The notes beneath the pieces are model-generated. The model saw only the letters and a list, made by a program, of their open reading frames with translations, was not told the DNA's origin and did not search any database. Made by a program: the position numbers and the translations under genes. A DNA stretch of 64,000 bases, from NCBI RefSeq assembly GCF_900106995.1, contig NZ_FNOK01000039.1:1-64000 (forward strand), written 5' to 3'. The DNA is from Saccharopolyspora shandongensis. Its GTDB lineage: Bacteria > Actinomycetota > Actinomycetes > Mycobacteriales > Pseudonocardiaceae. Within the stretch, counting starts at the first letter, position 1, and every line of letters begins with the position of its first letter. Positions 7,623 to 16,343 of the stretch are shown one piece after another.

Positions 7623-9158
7623 ATGTATCCAGGAATCCACGCCGCCGCGAACCCCGACAAGCCGGCGCTGATCATGGCCGGCTCGGGGGAGCGGCTGACC
7701 TACGGTGAACTCGACGATCGATCTCTGCGGCTGGCGAACCTGCTGCGCGCCGCCGGGCTGACCAAGGGCGACGTGGTCGCGCTGCTCACCGACAACTCGG
7801 TCCACGCCTACGAGGTCTACTGGGCGGCCGTGCGTTCCGGGCTGTACGTGTGCGCGGTCAACAACCACCTGCAATCCGACGAGATCGCATACATCGTCAA
7901 CGATTCCGGCGCCAGCGCGCTGGTGGTCTCGGCTGCGTTGGGCGAGCTCGCGGAGGACGTCGCGGACCGGGTTCCCGGGGTGCGCGTGCGGATGGCCTAC
8001 GGCGGCTCGGTGCCCGGCTACGAGGACTACGAGAAGGCCCTTGCCGCCGCGTCCGACGAGGTGCCCGCTGTGCAGCCGCGCGGCGCGGACCTGCTGTACT
8101 CGTCCGGAACCACCGGGCGCCCCAAGGGGATCAAGCCGAACCTGCCGGACCGGCAGGTGGACGAGCCCGGCGACACGCTCGTCGAACTCCTGCGCGGCGT
8201 CTACGGATTCGACGAGAACGCCGTGTACCTCTCACCCGCGCCGGTGTACCACGCGGCGCCGCTGCGGTACTGCGCGTCGGTGCAGGCGCTCGGCGGAACG
8301 GTGGTGATGATGGAGCGCTTCGACGCCGAAGGCGCCCTGCAGGCCATCGAGCGCTACGGCATCACGCACAGCCAGTGGGTGCCGACCATGTTCGTCCGGA
8401 TGCTCAAGCTCGATCCGGAGGTCCGGCGGCGCTACGACCTCTCCACGCACCGCGTCGCGGTGCACGCCGCCGCGCCGTGCCCGGTCGACGTCAAGCGGCA
8501 GATGATCGACTGGTGGGGTCCGATCCTGATCGAGTACTACGCCTCCACCGAGGGCATCGGCATGACGATGATCGATTCCGCGCGGTGGCTGGAAAAACCC
8601 GGCTCGGTGGGCGTCGCGGTGCTCGGCGAGGTCCGGATCTGCGACGACGACGGCCGGCTGCTGCCGCCCGGCGAGGTCGGCGGCATCTACTTCCAGCGGG
8701 ACGAGATCACCTTCGAATACCTGGGAGACCGGGAGAAGACCCGGTCGGTGAAGCACGCCGAGCACGAGAACTGGGCCACCATGGGCGATCTCGGCTACCT
8801 CGACGAGGACGGCTACCTGTTCCTCACCGACCGCAAGGCGTTCATGATCATCTCCGGCGGGGTGAACATCTACCCGCAGGAGGTGGAGAACGTGCTCGCG
8901 CTGCACCCGGCCATCCTCGACGTCGCGGTGTTCGGGGTGCCCGACGACGAGATGGGCGAGTCGGTCAAGGCGGTGGTGCAGCCGGCTCCGGGCGCCGAGC
9001 CAGGGCCGGAGCTGGAGCGGGAGATCCTCGCCTACGCCCGGGAGCGGGTGGCGCACTACAAGGCGCCGCGCAGTGTCGACTTCCTCGACGAGCTCCCGCG
9101 GACGCCGACGGGGAAGCTGGTCAAGGGAAAGCTCAAGGCGCGCTACGCGCGTCCGTGA
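7623..9158 (+). CDS. AMP-dependent acyl-CoA ligase
   Basis: 511 aa, full-length adenylate-forming enzyme. Motifs in order: LLYSSGTTGRPKG (phosphate loop, about 157-169), YYASTEG (about 305), GDLGYLDEDGYLFLTDR (about 400) and the C-terminal catalytic Lys in PRTPTGKLVKG. It activates a carboxylic acid with ATP and CoA. ATG with upstream AGGAGAAG. Part of the 6173-10137 operon with crotonase, thioesterase and an F420 enzyme. The acid is unknown. Confidence 0.93.
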   Translation: MYPGIHAAANPDKPALIMAGSGERLTYGELDDRSLRLANLLRAAGLTKGDVVALLTDNSVHAYEVYWAAVRSGLYVCAVNNHLQSDEIAYIVNDSGASALVVSAALGELAEDVADRVPGVRVRMAYGGSVPGYEDYEKALAAASDEVPAVQPRGADLLYSSGTTGRPKGIKPNLPDRQVDEPGDTLVELLRGVYGFDENAVYLSPAPVYHAAPLRYCASVQALGGTVVMMERFDAEGALQAIERYGITHSQWVPTMFVRMLKLDPEVRRRYDLSTHRVAVHAAAPCPVDVKRQMIDWWGPILIEYYASTEGIGMTMIDSARWLEKPGSVGVAVLGEVRICDDDGRLLPPGEVGGIYFQRDEITFEYLGDREKTRSVKHAEHENWATMGDLGYLDEDGYLFLTDRKAFMIISGGVNIYPQEVENVLALHPAILDVAVFGVPDDEMGESVKAVVQPAPGAEPGPELEREILAYARERVAHYKAPRSVDFLDELPRTPTGKLVKGKLKARYARP

Positions 9159-9180
9159 CGCAACGACGAAAGGGATTGTC

Positions 9181-10137
9181 GTGGAACGACGTTGGGGCAT
9201 CACGATCCCGCTCCAGGGGCTGCCGCTGGCCGACCAGCGGGAGCTGATCGCCGAACTCCCGGACCTGGGCTACACCGACGTGTGGTCGGCGGAGGCCAAC
9301 GGCGCCGACGCGTTCACCCCGCTGGCGCTGGCCAGCGCGTGGGCGCCGGAGCTGCGGCTGGGCACCGCGATCGTCCCGGTCTACACCCGCGGCCCGGCGA
9401 CGCTGGCGATGAGCGCGGCAACGCTGGCGGCGGCCGCGCCAGGCCGGTTCGCACTGGGCATCGGCACGTCGTCGAACGTGATCGTGCAGCGCTGGAACGG
9501 CATTCCGTTCGAGGAGCCCTACAAGCGGGTGCGCGACACGCTGCGGTTCCTGCGCAAGGCGCTGCGCGGCGAGAAGGTCACCGAGAACTACGACACGTTC
9601 CAGGTGCAGGGCTTCACCGCCGGCGTCGTGGCCGATCCGCCACCGCCGCTGCTGGTCGCCGCGTTGCGGCCGGGCATGCTGCGGCTGGCGGGCCGGGAGG
9701 CGGACGGGGCGATCATCAACTGGCTGTCCGTCGACGACGTGCGCACCGTGGTCCCGCACGTGCACGAGGGCGGGCCGGACAAGGAGATCGTGGCGCGGAT
9801 CTTCGTCATGCCCGACACGGACGCGGAAACGGCGCGCGGCGTGGCCCGGCGCCAGATCGCGGCGTACATGAACGTGCCGGTCTACCGGGCGTTCCACGAG
9901 TGGCTGGGGCGCGAGGAGCTCAAGCCGATGTGGCAGGCGTGGGAGTCGGGCGACCGGAAGGCGGCGCTGACGGCGATCCCGGACACCGTGGTCGACGACC
10001 TGGTGGTCCACGGCCCGGCGGCGCACTGCCGGGAGCGGATCCAGCAGTACATGGCCAACGGAGTCACCACCCCGGCGATCGCCCTGATGACGCAAGGAGA
10101 TCCTGCCGCGGCCGTCCGGGCTCTCGGCCTGAAGTAG
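9181..10137 (+). CDS. LLM-class F420-dependent oxidoreductase
   Basis: About 318 aa, bacterial-luciferase-like TIM barrel. The start at GTG 9181 is chosen for the site GAAAGGG and because family members begin near RRWGITIPLQGLPLADQ. Segments LGIGTSSNVIVQRWNG and FEEPYKRVRDTLRFLRKAL are typical. It would transfer hydride to or from F420 (or FMN) on a pathway intermediate. Last gene of the LysR-controlled operon. Its final 138 bases are duplicated at 10871-11008. Confidence 0.9.
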   Translation: MERRWGITIPLQGLPLADQRELIAELPDLGYTDVWSAEANGADAFTPLALASAWAPELRLGTAIVPVYTRGPATLAMSAATLAAAAPGRFALGIGTSSNVIVQRWNGIPFEEPYKRVRDTLRFLRKALRGEKVTENYDTFQVQGFTAGVVADPPPPLLVAALRPGMLRLAGREADGAIINWLSVDDVRTVVPHVHEGGPDKEIVARIFVMPDTDAETARGVARRQIAAYMNVPVYRAFHEWLGREELKPMWQAWESGDRKAALTAIPDTVVDDLVVHGPAAHCRERIQQYMANGVTTPAIALMTQGDPAAAVRALGLK

Positions 10138-10490
10138 TCGCGATTTCGGGCGGAATCGAAAGGCCCGCTCCCGGCGCGCCAGCGTGCCGGGAGCGGGGCG
10201 GTCCGAGGAGTTCGCCAAAGACCATCGAGGCACGAACATTGACGTTTGCCCTGTTCAGGTGTGTACTGAAGGTGCGGTTGAGCGATTGGAAGGATCAGGA
10301 AACCGTAGGGGCGATGTCACGACAGCCCCGAGAGGAACGCATGGTCCAACGGCAAGGACGTTCGTAGTCCTGAGCCCCATGGTGAGGGGATCAGTGGAGT
10401 TCAGAAGTGCGAAAGACGCTCGTTTGACTCGAGCAGCGTTTCGTTGAGGGTCTCCGCAGGTGCGGGGGCCCTCAATCTGTGCGGGGTCCG
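10138..10490. other. Non-coding gap after the F420 oxidoreductase
   Basis: About 350 bases with no convincing frame on either strand. A TTGACG sequence near 10238 could be a -35 element, but no gene starts close downstream. Probably decayed sequence associated with the scar at 10491-11008. Confidence 0.4.
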
Positions 10491-10868
10491 TCATGCGGCG
10501 CTCGCCCGCGTTCCTCCTGGCATGCGCAGGCAGAAGCAGGCGCCTCCGGCGTCGTTGGGCTCGTACCAGGCGTCACCGCCGATCGCCCTGGTGAGCTCGC
10601 AGACGATCCACAGGCCGAGCCCGGTGCCTTCCGGGCGCGCGCCTCGCGGCTGAAGCGTTCGAACAAGCGGGGGACGAACGTGCTCGGAACACCCGGCCCG
10701 CGGTCGCAGACCCGAACCTCGACCCACCCGGCCCGCTCGGTGACCCGCACCTCGACCGGTGGGCGTCCGTGGGTGAAGGCGTTCTCCAGGTAGCTGGTGA
10801 GCATCTCGGAAAGATCCTGGCGGTCGACGACGACCACCAGTTCGGGGGCGCACGACAGGCTCACCTCC
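10491..10868 (-). pseudogene. Broken sensor histidine kinase (HATPase domain only)
   Basis: On the minus strand one frame reads the N box (LENAFTHG), G1 box (DRGPGVP) and F box (LFERFSR) of a HATPase_c domain; the G2 box (GTGLGLWIVCELTRAIGG) and the tail ending TRASAA lie in another frame. The switch is near 10630, equivalent to about one lost base. The 5' end (dimerisation and sensor domains) is missing and the homology stops within a few bases of the duplicated F420 fragment at 10871. This is a clear remnant, not a functional kinase. Confidence 0.85.
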
Positions 10869-10870
10869 TT

Positions 10871-11008
10871 CTGGTGGTCCACGGCCCGGCGGCGCACTGC
10901 CGGGAGCGGATCCAGCAGTACATGGCCAACGGAGTCACCACCCCGGCGATCGCCCTGATGACGCAGGGCGACCCCGCCGCAGCGATCCGCTCCCTGGTCC
11001 TGAAGTAG
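10871..11008 (+). pseudogene. Duplicated 3' fragment of the F420 oxidoreductase gene
   Basis: Colinear with 10000-10137 without gaps. The first 95 bases are identical and the last 43 differ at several positions while still encoding QGDPAAA...LK and the same TAG stop. The abrupt change from identity to divergence suggests gene conversion or a fragment from a close paralogue. It has no start and is fused to the kinase remnant. Confidence 0.88.
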
Positions 11009-11024
11009 CTTTTCCGCTGCTCAA

Positions 11025-11073
11025 GCCCGTGCGTACGTTCGGGATGCGTAGTGTCCCGAACGTACGCACGGGC
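11025..11073. terminator. Hairpin with 20-bp perfect stem
   Basis: Arms 11025-11044 and 11054-11073 (GCCCGTGCGTACGTTCGGGA and its complement) with a 9-base loop, just downstream of the TAG at 11008. Twelve bases of the arm (GCCCGTGCGTAC) recur in the hairpin at 54350. No U-tract, as is usual in high-GC actinobacteria. Confidence 0.7.
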
Positions 11074-11286
11074 GTGTTCCGTCCTGCCGTGGCTCGTGGG
11101 GAGGACCGAGATGAACGTCGGCGGACATGGGTGACCCCAACTCACGGTCGGAGCCGGAACTCGTAGCCACGACGTGCGATCTTGCCTGGTCAGGAGTACG
11201 CAGAGCTCCTTGGGGCGCTAACCGGAGCGCGCTTGCGCGCCCGTGTTCGCCCCTCGATCGGATCGAAGATCGTTGGAGGTTCACGA

Positions 11287-11670
11287 ATGACACGACAGAT
11301 GAGCGCCGAAATGCAGCAATGCATCGAAACGTGCAACAAGTGCCACGACATGTGCGAGCAGATGCTGTCCCGCTGCATGGAAATCCACAGCGAGCCGGCC
11401 ATGCAGATGAGCATGATGATGATGTCCTGCGCGGACATGTGTCGCATGTGCGCGGACATGATGATGCGCTGTTCGAGCATGGCGAAAGTCAGTTCGGACA
11501 TGGTGCAGATGTGCGTGCGGATGTGCGGGATGTGCGCGGACATGTGCGAGATGAGCGCCGAGGCGTGCAGGCGGATGGAAAGTCGGGAGATGTCCGAGTT
11601 GGCGGACATGATGACGCGGTGTGCCGGCATGTGCCGTCAGATGACGCCGCAAGCCATGCAGCCCGCGTGA
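11287..11670 (+). CDS. Cys/Met-rich four-helix copper-storage-like protein (Csp/DUF326 type)
   Basis: 127 aa with 16 Cys and about 30 Met. Cysteines are spaced C-x3-C, C-x2-C and C-x6-C along helices (CIETCNKCHDMC, CADMCRMCADM, CVRMCGMCADMCEM), the pattern of Csp copper-storage bundles, in which cysteines line the inside of a four-helix bundle and bind many Cu(I). No signal peptide, so a cytosolic Csp3-like role is likely. The ATG at 11287 follows TTGGAGG. It lies between a terminator and a spermidine-synthase-like gene. The Met content (MQMSMMMMS, ADMMMR) is unusually high. Confidence 0.85.
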   Translation: MTRQMSAEMQQCIETCNKCHDMCEQMLSRCMEIHSEPAMQMSMMMMSCADMCRMCADMMMRCSSMAKVSSDMVQMCVRMCGMCADMCEMSAEACRRMESREMSELADMMTRCAGMCRQMTPQAMQPA

Positions 11671-11747
11671 TCGAAGCCGGGCCACGTCGGCTGCCACGCG
11701 TCCGACCGGGCGGTGGACGTGGCCCGGTGATCGCGCGCCGGGTGCGC

Positions 11748-12527
11748 ATGGCGCAGCGAGAAGCCGACCCGAATCGGATGGCGGAATTGAGCTTGCGCTT
11801 TGAGGAAATCGACTGGCGGGAGACGCCGATCGGCGTGATCAGCCTGCGGCGCCGACGGGATCCGCTGCTCGAAGTGGACGTCTACGAGGTCAAGCTCGAC
11901 GACGAGTACCTGATGTCGAGCCTGTTCACGGTCGCCGAGGTCGAGCTCGCGAGGCTGGGTCTGGCCGGGCTGCCGGACACTGGTCTCGACGTCGTGGTCG
12001 GTGGGCTCGGGCTCGGCTACACAGCGCGGGCCGCGCTGGAGGATACGCGTGTGCGCTCGCTGACCGTTGTCGAAGGACTGGGCGAGGTGATCGAGTGGCA
12101 CCGGCGCCGACTGCTGCCGTTGGGCGAGTCGCTGTCCGGCGACTCGCGAAATCGTTTCGTGCACGGTGATTTCTTCGCCATGGCCCGTGCGGCCGCGGGG
12201 TTCGACCCGGATGTGCCCGGTCGGCGGTTCCACGCGATCCTCGTCGATATCGACCACTCGCCCCGTCACGTCCTGGACCCCGGCCACGTCTCGTTCTACA
12301 CCACCGAAGGGCTGCAGCGACTCGCCCGACACCTTCAACCGGGCGGGGTGTTCGCACTGTGGTCCGATGATCCGCCGGACGAGGATTTCGCCTCAACACT
12401 CGCCGCGGTCTTCGCGACCGCCGAAGCTCACGTAGTGGACTTCGACAATCCATATGGGGGCGGGAAATCTGCCAACACCGTCTACGTTGCTCGCCTCAGG
12501 CAGGGGAATGCCATGCGCGGCGCGTAA
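11748..12527 (+). CDS. Spermidine-synthase-like class I SAM-fold protein
   Basis: About 259 aa. Rossmann core with GGLGLGYTARAAL (glycine motif) and acidic strand end VVEGLGEV, a later RFVHGDFFAMAR segment, and ILVDIDHSPRHVLD in place of the usual spermidine-synthase aspartate region, then a GGVFALWSDDPPDEDF strand. It resembles the spermine/spermidine synthase-like proteins of actinobacteria whose function is unassigned. Start uncertain: ATG 11748 chosen, ATG 11778 possible; neither has a strong ribosome site. It lies 77 bases after the Csp-like gene. Confidence 0.72.
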   Translation: MAQREADPNRMAELSLRFEEIDWRETPIGVISLRRRRDPLLEVDVYEVKLDDEYLMSSLFTVAEVELARLGLAGLPDTGLDVVVGGLGLGYTARAALEDTRVRSLTVVEGLGEVIEWHRRRLLPLGESLSGDSRNRFVHGDFFAMARAAAGFDPDVPGRRFHAILVDIDHSPRHVLDPGHVSFYTTEGLQRLARHLQPGGVFALWSDDPPDEDFASTLAAVFATAEAHVVDFDNPYGGGKSANTVYVARLRQGNAMRGA

Positions 12528-12712
12528 TCAGCGGGCGGCGCGACGCATCCAGCGACGCCCCGCCGAGCAGCGCGTCGCCGTCGGCGATGCGTACGTGCCG
12601 CCCGGCGTCATCGACCCGCACGTGCTGACGATGCTGTGCGCGCCGCAAGGCTCGCACCGCCGTGGCAGCGCAGCGGACACCGGTGCCGTGAGCTTGCCGC
12701 GGGGATCGGGTC

Positions 12713-12748
12713 GTGGGTCTTCCGGGCAGCGCTGGCCGGAAGACCCAC
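12713..12748. terminator. Hairpin between convergent genes
   Basis: GTGGGTCTTCCGG (12713-12725) pairs perfectly with 12736-12748 across a 10-base loop. It lies between the plus-strand gene ending at 12527 and the minus-strand gene ending at 12754, so it may serve both directions. Confidence 0.7.
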
Positions 12749-12753
12749 GGGTG

Positions 12754-13446
12754 TCAGCTCAGGGCGCTGGCGGCCTTGCTCAGGCCTTCGTCGAGGTGGG
12801 CCGAGTCGTTGAAGCGGCGGACGATCCAGAGGTCCCCGGTGACCACGATCTGCGAGATCGAGCCGTTGTTCGCGCCCAGGAACGCCATCGGGCGGGAGCC
12901 CGCCGCCATGGCCATCACCTGGCCGATGATGCCGCCGTGGGTGAACACCGCGATGCGCTGGTCCGGGTGCGCGGCGGCGAGGCGTTCGACCGCCTCGCGC
13001 ACCCGGGTGGTCAGGTCCTCGGTGGATTCCGCGCCAGGGATGACGTCCCAGCGCTGCTCGGCGTGCATCTTCTGGATCACCGGGTCGTTCTCCGCGACCT
13101 TCTGCCGGAACAGCCCGCCTTCCCAGTCGCCCAGGTGCACTTCGCGCAGGCCGGGCTCGACCCGCGGCGCCAGGCCGAGGCGGGCGGCCAGCGGCGCCGC
13201 CGTCTGGGCCGTTCGCCGCAGCGTGGTCACGTAGATCGCGTCGAGGTCCTCATCCGCCAGGCGGCGCGCGACCTGCTCGGCGTGCTCCCGGCCAGCCGGC
13301 GCCAGCTCCGGGTCGCCCTGGCCGTCGACCAGCGGGAACGACCGGCCCGGTCGCGCCGGTTCGGACTCGCCGTGCCGGATCAGCAGGACATCGGTGGATC
13401 CGGCCGGTGCCGAGAACCGCGACTGCCGGTACTCCACTTCGGACAT
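12754..13446 (-). CDS. Histidine phosphatase (phosphoglycerate-mutase-like) family protein
   Basis: 230 aa. The catalytic phospho-histidine motif LIRHGESEPAR lies at about residues 22-32, with the second histidine in FTHGGIIGQV and the acid region LREVHLGDWEGG. Likely a phosphatase on a small metabolite; the substrate is not readable. It starts 2 bases after the stop of the Baeyer-Villiger monooxygenase, so the two are one operon. An ADP- or CoA-derivative salvage role is conceivable but not shown. Confidence 0.9.
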   Translation of the reverse strand: MSEVEYRQSRFSAPAGSTDVLLIRHGESEPARPGRSFPLVDGQGDPELAPAGREHAEQVARRLADEDLDAIYVTTLRRTAQTAAPLAARLGLAPRVEPGLREVHLGDWEGGLFRQKVAENDPVIQKMHAEQRWDVIPGAESTEDLTTRVREAVERLAAAHPDQRIAVFTHGGIIGQVMAMAAGSRPMAFLGANNGSISQIVVTGDLWIVRRFNDSAHLDEGLSKAASALS

Positions 13447-13448
13447 GC

Positions 13449-15362
13449 TCACTCGCTTCCTCCGCCGCGCAACAGGAAATCGGCCGGGTCGGGCCGCTTC
13501 GTGCGCTTCCAGTACTCCATCAGGGAGAACGGCCAGTTCTGCGCCACCCGGCCGTGCTCGTTCTTGTACCAGCTGTGCACTGTGGACTTGCCCCAGCTCA
13601 TCAGCAGGTTCGCGCGGTCGACGTCGGCGTTGAACCCGTCGTGCACCTCCGCGCGGCATTCGAGCGCGGCCGAGCCGCGCTCCAGCAGCAGGCGCAGGCA
13701 GCCGACGATGTAGTTCACCGCGCACTCGGAGAAGAAGATGATGCTGCCGTTGACCACGATGTTGGTGTTCGGCCCGTAGATCATGAAGAAGTTCGGGAAC
13801 CCCGGCACCGTGATCCCCAGGTAGGCGCGGGCGTCGCCGCCCCACCGGCGGTGCAGGTCGACGCCGTCGCGGCCGGTGACCCGCATCGGCGTCAGGAAGT
13901 TCGACGCCTGGAAGCCGGTGGCCAGGATCAGTACGTCGGCGTCGTGCTGCCGCCCGTCGGTGGTGCGCACGCCCGTCGCGGTCACCTCCTGGATCGGCTC
14001 GGTCACCAGGTGCACGTCCTCCTGCCGCAGCGTCGCCGGCCAGGTGCCGTTGTCGCGCAGCATCCGCTTCGCCGCGGGCGGGTACTGCGGGGTGATCTTG
14101 CGGACCAGCTCGGGATCGTCGGGCAGGCTCATCTCGAGGTAGGCGACCAGGAGCTGCCGGAGTTCCTCGTTGCGCGCGGACACCGAGCGCGGATCGCCGG
14201 CCCAGTCCGGATCGACCGCGACGGCCGGGAGGACACCCTCCGCGGAGCGGCAGAACAGCCAGAACCGGTACCACCTGGCGTAGTGCGGCACGTTGCGCAG
14301 CAGCCACCGCAGGCCCGACGGCACCGGGTCGTGGTAGTCCGGGGTGGGCACCAGCCACGGCGGGGTGCGCTGGAAGAGGTGCACCTCGGCGGCCTGCTCG
14401 GCGATGATCGGCACGAACTGCACGGCGCTGGCGCCGGTGCCGATCACCGCGACGCGCTTGCCGGTCAGGTCCACGTCGTGGTCCCAGCGGGCGGAGTGGA
14501 AGCTGGGCCCGGCGAAGTCGGCCAGGCCGCTGATCTTGGGGTAGCTGGGCCGGTTGAGCTGGCCGACGGCGCTGATCACCGCCTGCGCCCGCAGCCGCCG
14601 CGAGCCTCCGGCGTCGCGGACCTCCAGCTCCCAGCAGTGCTCGGCCTCGACGTACTCCGCCGCCACGACCTCGGTGCCGAACCGGATGTGCCGCTTGAGG
14701 TCCTGCTCGTCGGCGAAGTCCCGGAAGTAGTCCAGCAGCGCCCGCTGGGTCGAGAAGTGCCCCGGCCAGTCGTGGTTGCCGGTGAAGGAGAAGCTGTAGA
14801 GGTGGTTGGTGACGTCGACCCGGCAACCCGGGTAGGTGTTCTCCAGCCAGGTGCCGCCGACGTCGGCGTTCTTCTCGAGGATCTCGAACGGCACCCCGGC
14901 CTGCCGCAGCCGGTGCGCGGCGGCCAGCCCGGACATCCCCGCGCCGATGATCACCACGTGCAGCGGCGCGTCGGCGGCGAGCTCGGCCTTCGTCCAGTCG
15001 GGCCGGCCCGGGTCGCCGTCGTGGGCCAGTTCCTCCACCAGCAGCGGCAAGTAGTCGTCCAGGGCGCCGCTGGTGGTGAACTCGATGAGCCGGCGAACCT
15101 GGCCGTCGGCGAACTTCGGAGCCGTCGGGCAGCCCCGGTCGCGCCAGTCGGCCAGCGTGCGCAGCGCGAGCTCGCGGGCGGCGGCCAGCTGCTCGTCGCC
15201 GAGCGCGCCCTGCGGGCTGAACCGGTCGGTCGGATCGGGGCGCAGGTCGTCGCGCAGCAGCGACAGGTCGCCGGTCAGCTGGGCGAGCGCGGGCAGCAGC
15301 GCCGGGATCTCGGCCTCGTCGATCGCCGCGCGCAGGAAATCGTCATCGTCGTTGATGGCCAT
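13449..15362 (-). CDS. Baeyer-Villiger type flavin monooxygenase
   Basis: 637 aa, the length of the 4-hydroxyacetophenone-monooxygenase group, with an N-terminal extension of about 130 residues. FAD motif VVIIGAGMSGLAAAHRL followed by GGTWLENTYPGCRVD, the type I BVMO fingerprint as FAGPSFHSARWDHD, then the NADPH motif VAVIGTGASAVQ. It would insert oxygen beside a ketone, giving an ester or lactone. ATG at 15362 after GGGGAAGGAG. Divergent from the crotonase pair at 15549. Nearby lactonase and CoA ligases fit the downstream steps. Confidence 0.92.
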   Translation of the reverse strand: MAINDDDDFLRAAIDEAEIPALLPALAQLTGDLSLLRDDLRPDPTDRFSPQGALGDEQLAAARELALRTLADWRDRGCPTAPKFADGQVRRLIEFTTSGALDDYLPLLVEELAHDGDPGRPDWTKAELAADAPLHVVIIGAGMSGLAAAHRLRQAGVPFEILEKNADVGGTWLENTYPGCRVDVTNHLYSFSFTGNHDWPGHFSTQRALLDYFRDFADEQDLKRHIRFGTEVVAAEYVEAEHCWELEVRDAGGSRRLRAQAVISAVGQLNRPSYPKISGLADFAGPSFHSARWDHDVDLTGKRVAVIGTGASAVQFVPIIAEQAAEVHLFQRTPPWLVPTPDYHDPVPSGLRWLLRNVPHYARWYRFWLFCRSAEGVLPAVAVDPDWAGDPRSVSARNEELRQLLVAYLEMSLPDDPELVRKITPQYPPAAKRMLRDNGTWPATLRQEDVHLVTEPIQEVTATGVRTTDGRQHDADVLILATGFQASNFLTPMRVTGRDGVDLHRRWGGDARAYLGITVPGFPNFFMIYGPNTNIVVNGSIIFFSECAVNYIVGCLRLLLERGSAALECRAEVHDGFNADVDRANLLMSWGKSTVHSWYKNEHGRVAQNWPFSLMEYWKRTKRPDPADFLLRGGGSE

Positions 15363-15492
15363 CGTTCTCCTTCCCCGCCGGGGTCGGATCCGGGCGCGCG
15401 CCGAGGCGCCCGAGCCTCGACTTTTCCATTGTGCCGCGTGGTTTTCAAGCGCCGATCGATGCTTGGGAGGTGATGCCACCGGATGCTAACTT

Positions 15493-15502
15493 AACGAACG
15501 AT
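15493..15502. promoter_or_regulatory. AACGAACGAT site upstream of the crotonase pair
   Basis: One mismatch from the palindrome AACG-NN-CGTT found intact at 18352-18361. It lies 47 bases before the GTG of the crotonase at 15549 in the divergent promoter region. Possibly a shared operator for the catabolic genes; TetR-type regulators commonly bind such dyads. Confidence 0.35.
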
Positions 15503-15548
15503 ACACGGCTGGCGGATCGCGCCGCCGCACGCGAAACGATGGGAACGT

Positions 15549-16343
15549 GTGAGCACAATGGACGGTGACACGGTTCTGCTGGCCCAGGACGGCCCCGTGC
15601 TGACGGTGACGATCGACCGGCCGCGCCGGAAGAACGCGATCGACGGGCCGACCTGGTCGGCGTTGCGGAAGGCGCTCGAACACGCGGCGGCCGAAGACAG
15701 CGTGCGAGCCGTGGTGCTCACCGGTGCGGGCGGCGACTTCTGCGCCGGCGCGGACCTCAGCGGCGACCGGGGCTCGCAGCACCCGCTGCACCGGATGCAC
15801 GGCATCAACGACATCGCGCTGGCGCTGTACGAACTGCCCAAGCCGGTGGTGGCGAAGGTGCGCGGCGTCGCCGTCGGCGCGGGCTGGAACCTGGCGCTGG
15901 GCTGCGACCTGGTGGTGTCCACGCCGGATGCGCGGTTCTCGCAGATCTTCGCCAAGCGCGGCCTGTCGCTGGACTTCGGCGGGTCCTGGCTGCTGCCGCG
16001 GATCGTCGGGATGCAGCAGGCGAAGCGGCTCGCGCTGCTCGGCGAGATCATCGGCGCGAAGGAAGCCCTGGAACTCGGGCTGGTCACCTGGATCAAGGAG
16101 GACCACGAGCTCGACGAGTTCGTCGCCGACATCGCCGGGCGGCTGGCGCAGGGCCCGCCGATCGCGATGGCGCAGAGCAAGGACATGCTGCACGCCGGCT
16201 CGCACCAGAGCTTCCGGGAGGCGCTGGAGAACGAGGCCCGCGCCCAGACCATCAACTTCGCCACCGCGGACGGCCCGGCCGCGCGGGAGGCGTTCGTGAA
16301 CAAGACGGAAGCGGTGTTCACCGGCGAGTGGATGGTGCGATGA
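15549..16343 (+). CDS. Enoyl-CoA hydratase/isomerase (crotonase) family protein
   Basis: 264 aa. Crotonase motifs GAGGDFCAGADLSGD and GVAVGAGWNLALGCDLV, then FAKRGLSLDFGGSWLLPR, which carries the usual acid region. GTG start; an ATG nine bases in is also possible. Its stop overlaps the next crotonase start (ATGA), so the two may act in sequence or together. It sits divergently from the monooxygenase gene. Confidence 0.92.
   Translation: MSTMDGDTVLLAQDGPVLTVTIDRPRRKNAIDGPTWSALRKALEHAAAEDSVRAVVLTGAGGDFCAGADLSGDRGSQHPLHRMHGINDIALALYELPKPVVAKVRGVAVGAGWNLALGCDLVVSTPDARFSQIFAKRGLSLDFGGSWLLPRIVGMQQAKRLALLGEIIGAKEALELGLVTWIKEDHELDEFVADIAGRLAQGPPIAMAQSKDMLHAGSHQSFREALENEARAQTINFATADGPAAREAFVNKTEAVFTGEWMVR

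Noticed and set aside
11127-11747. N-terminal extension of the spermidine-synthase-like frame
   Set aside because: The extension is the shifted frame of the copper-storage-like gene, which has its own ribosome site and clear motif pattern.
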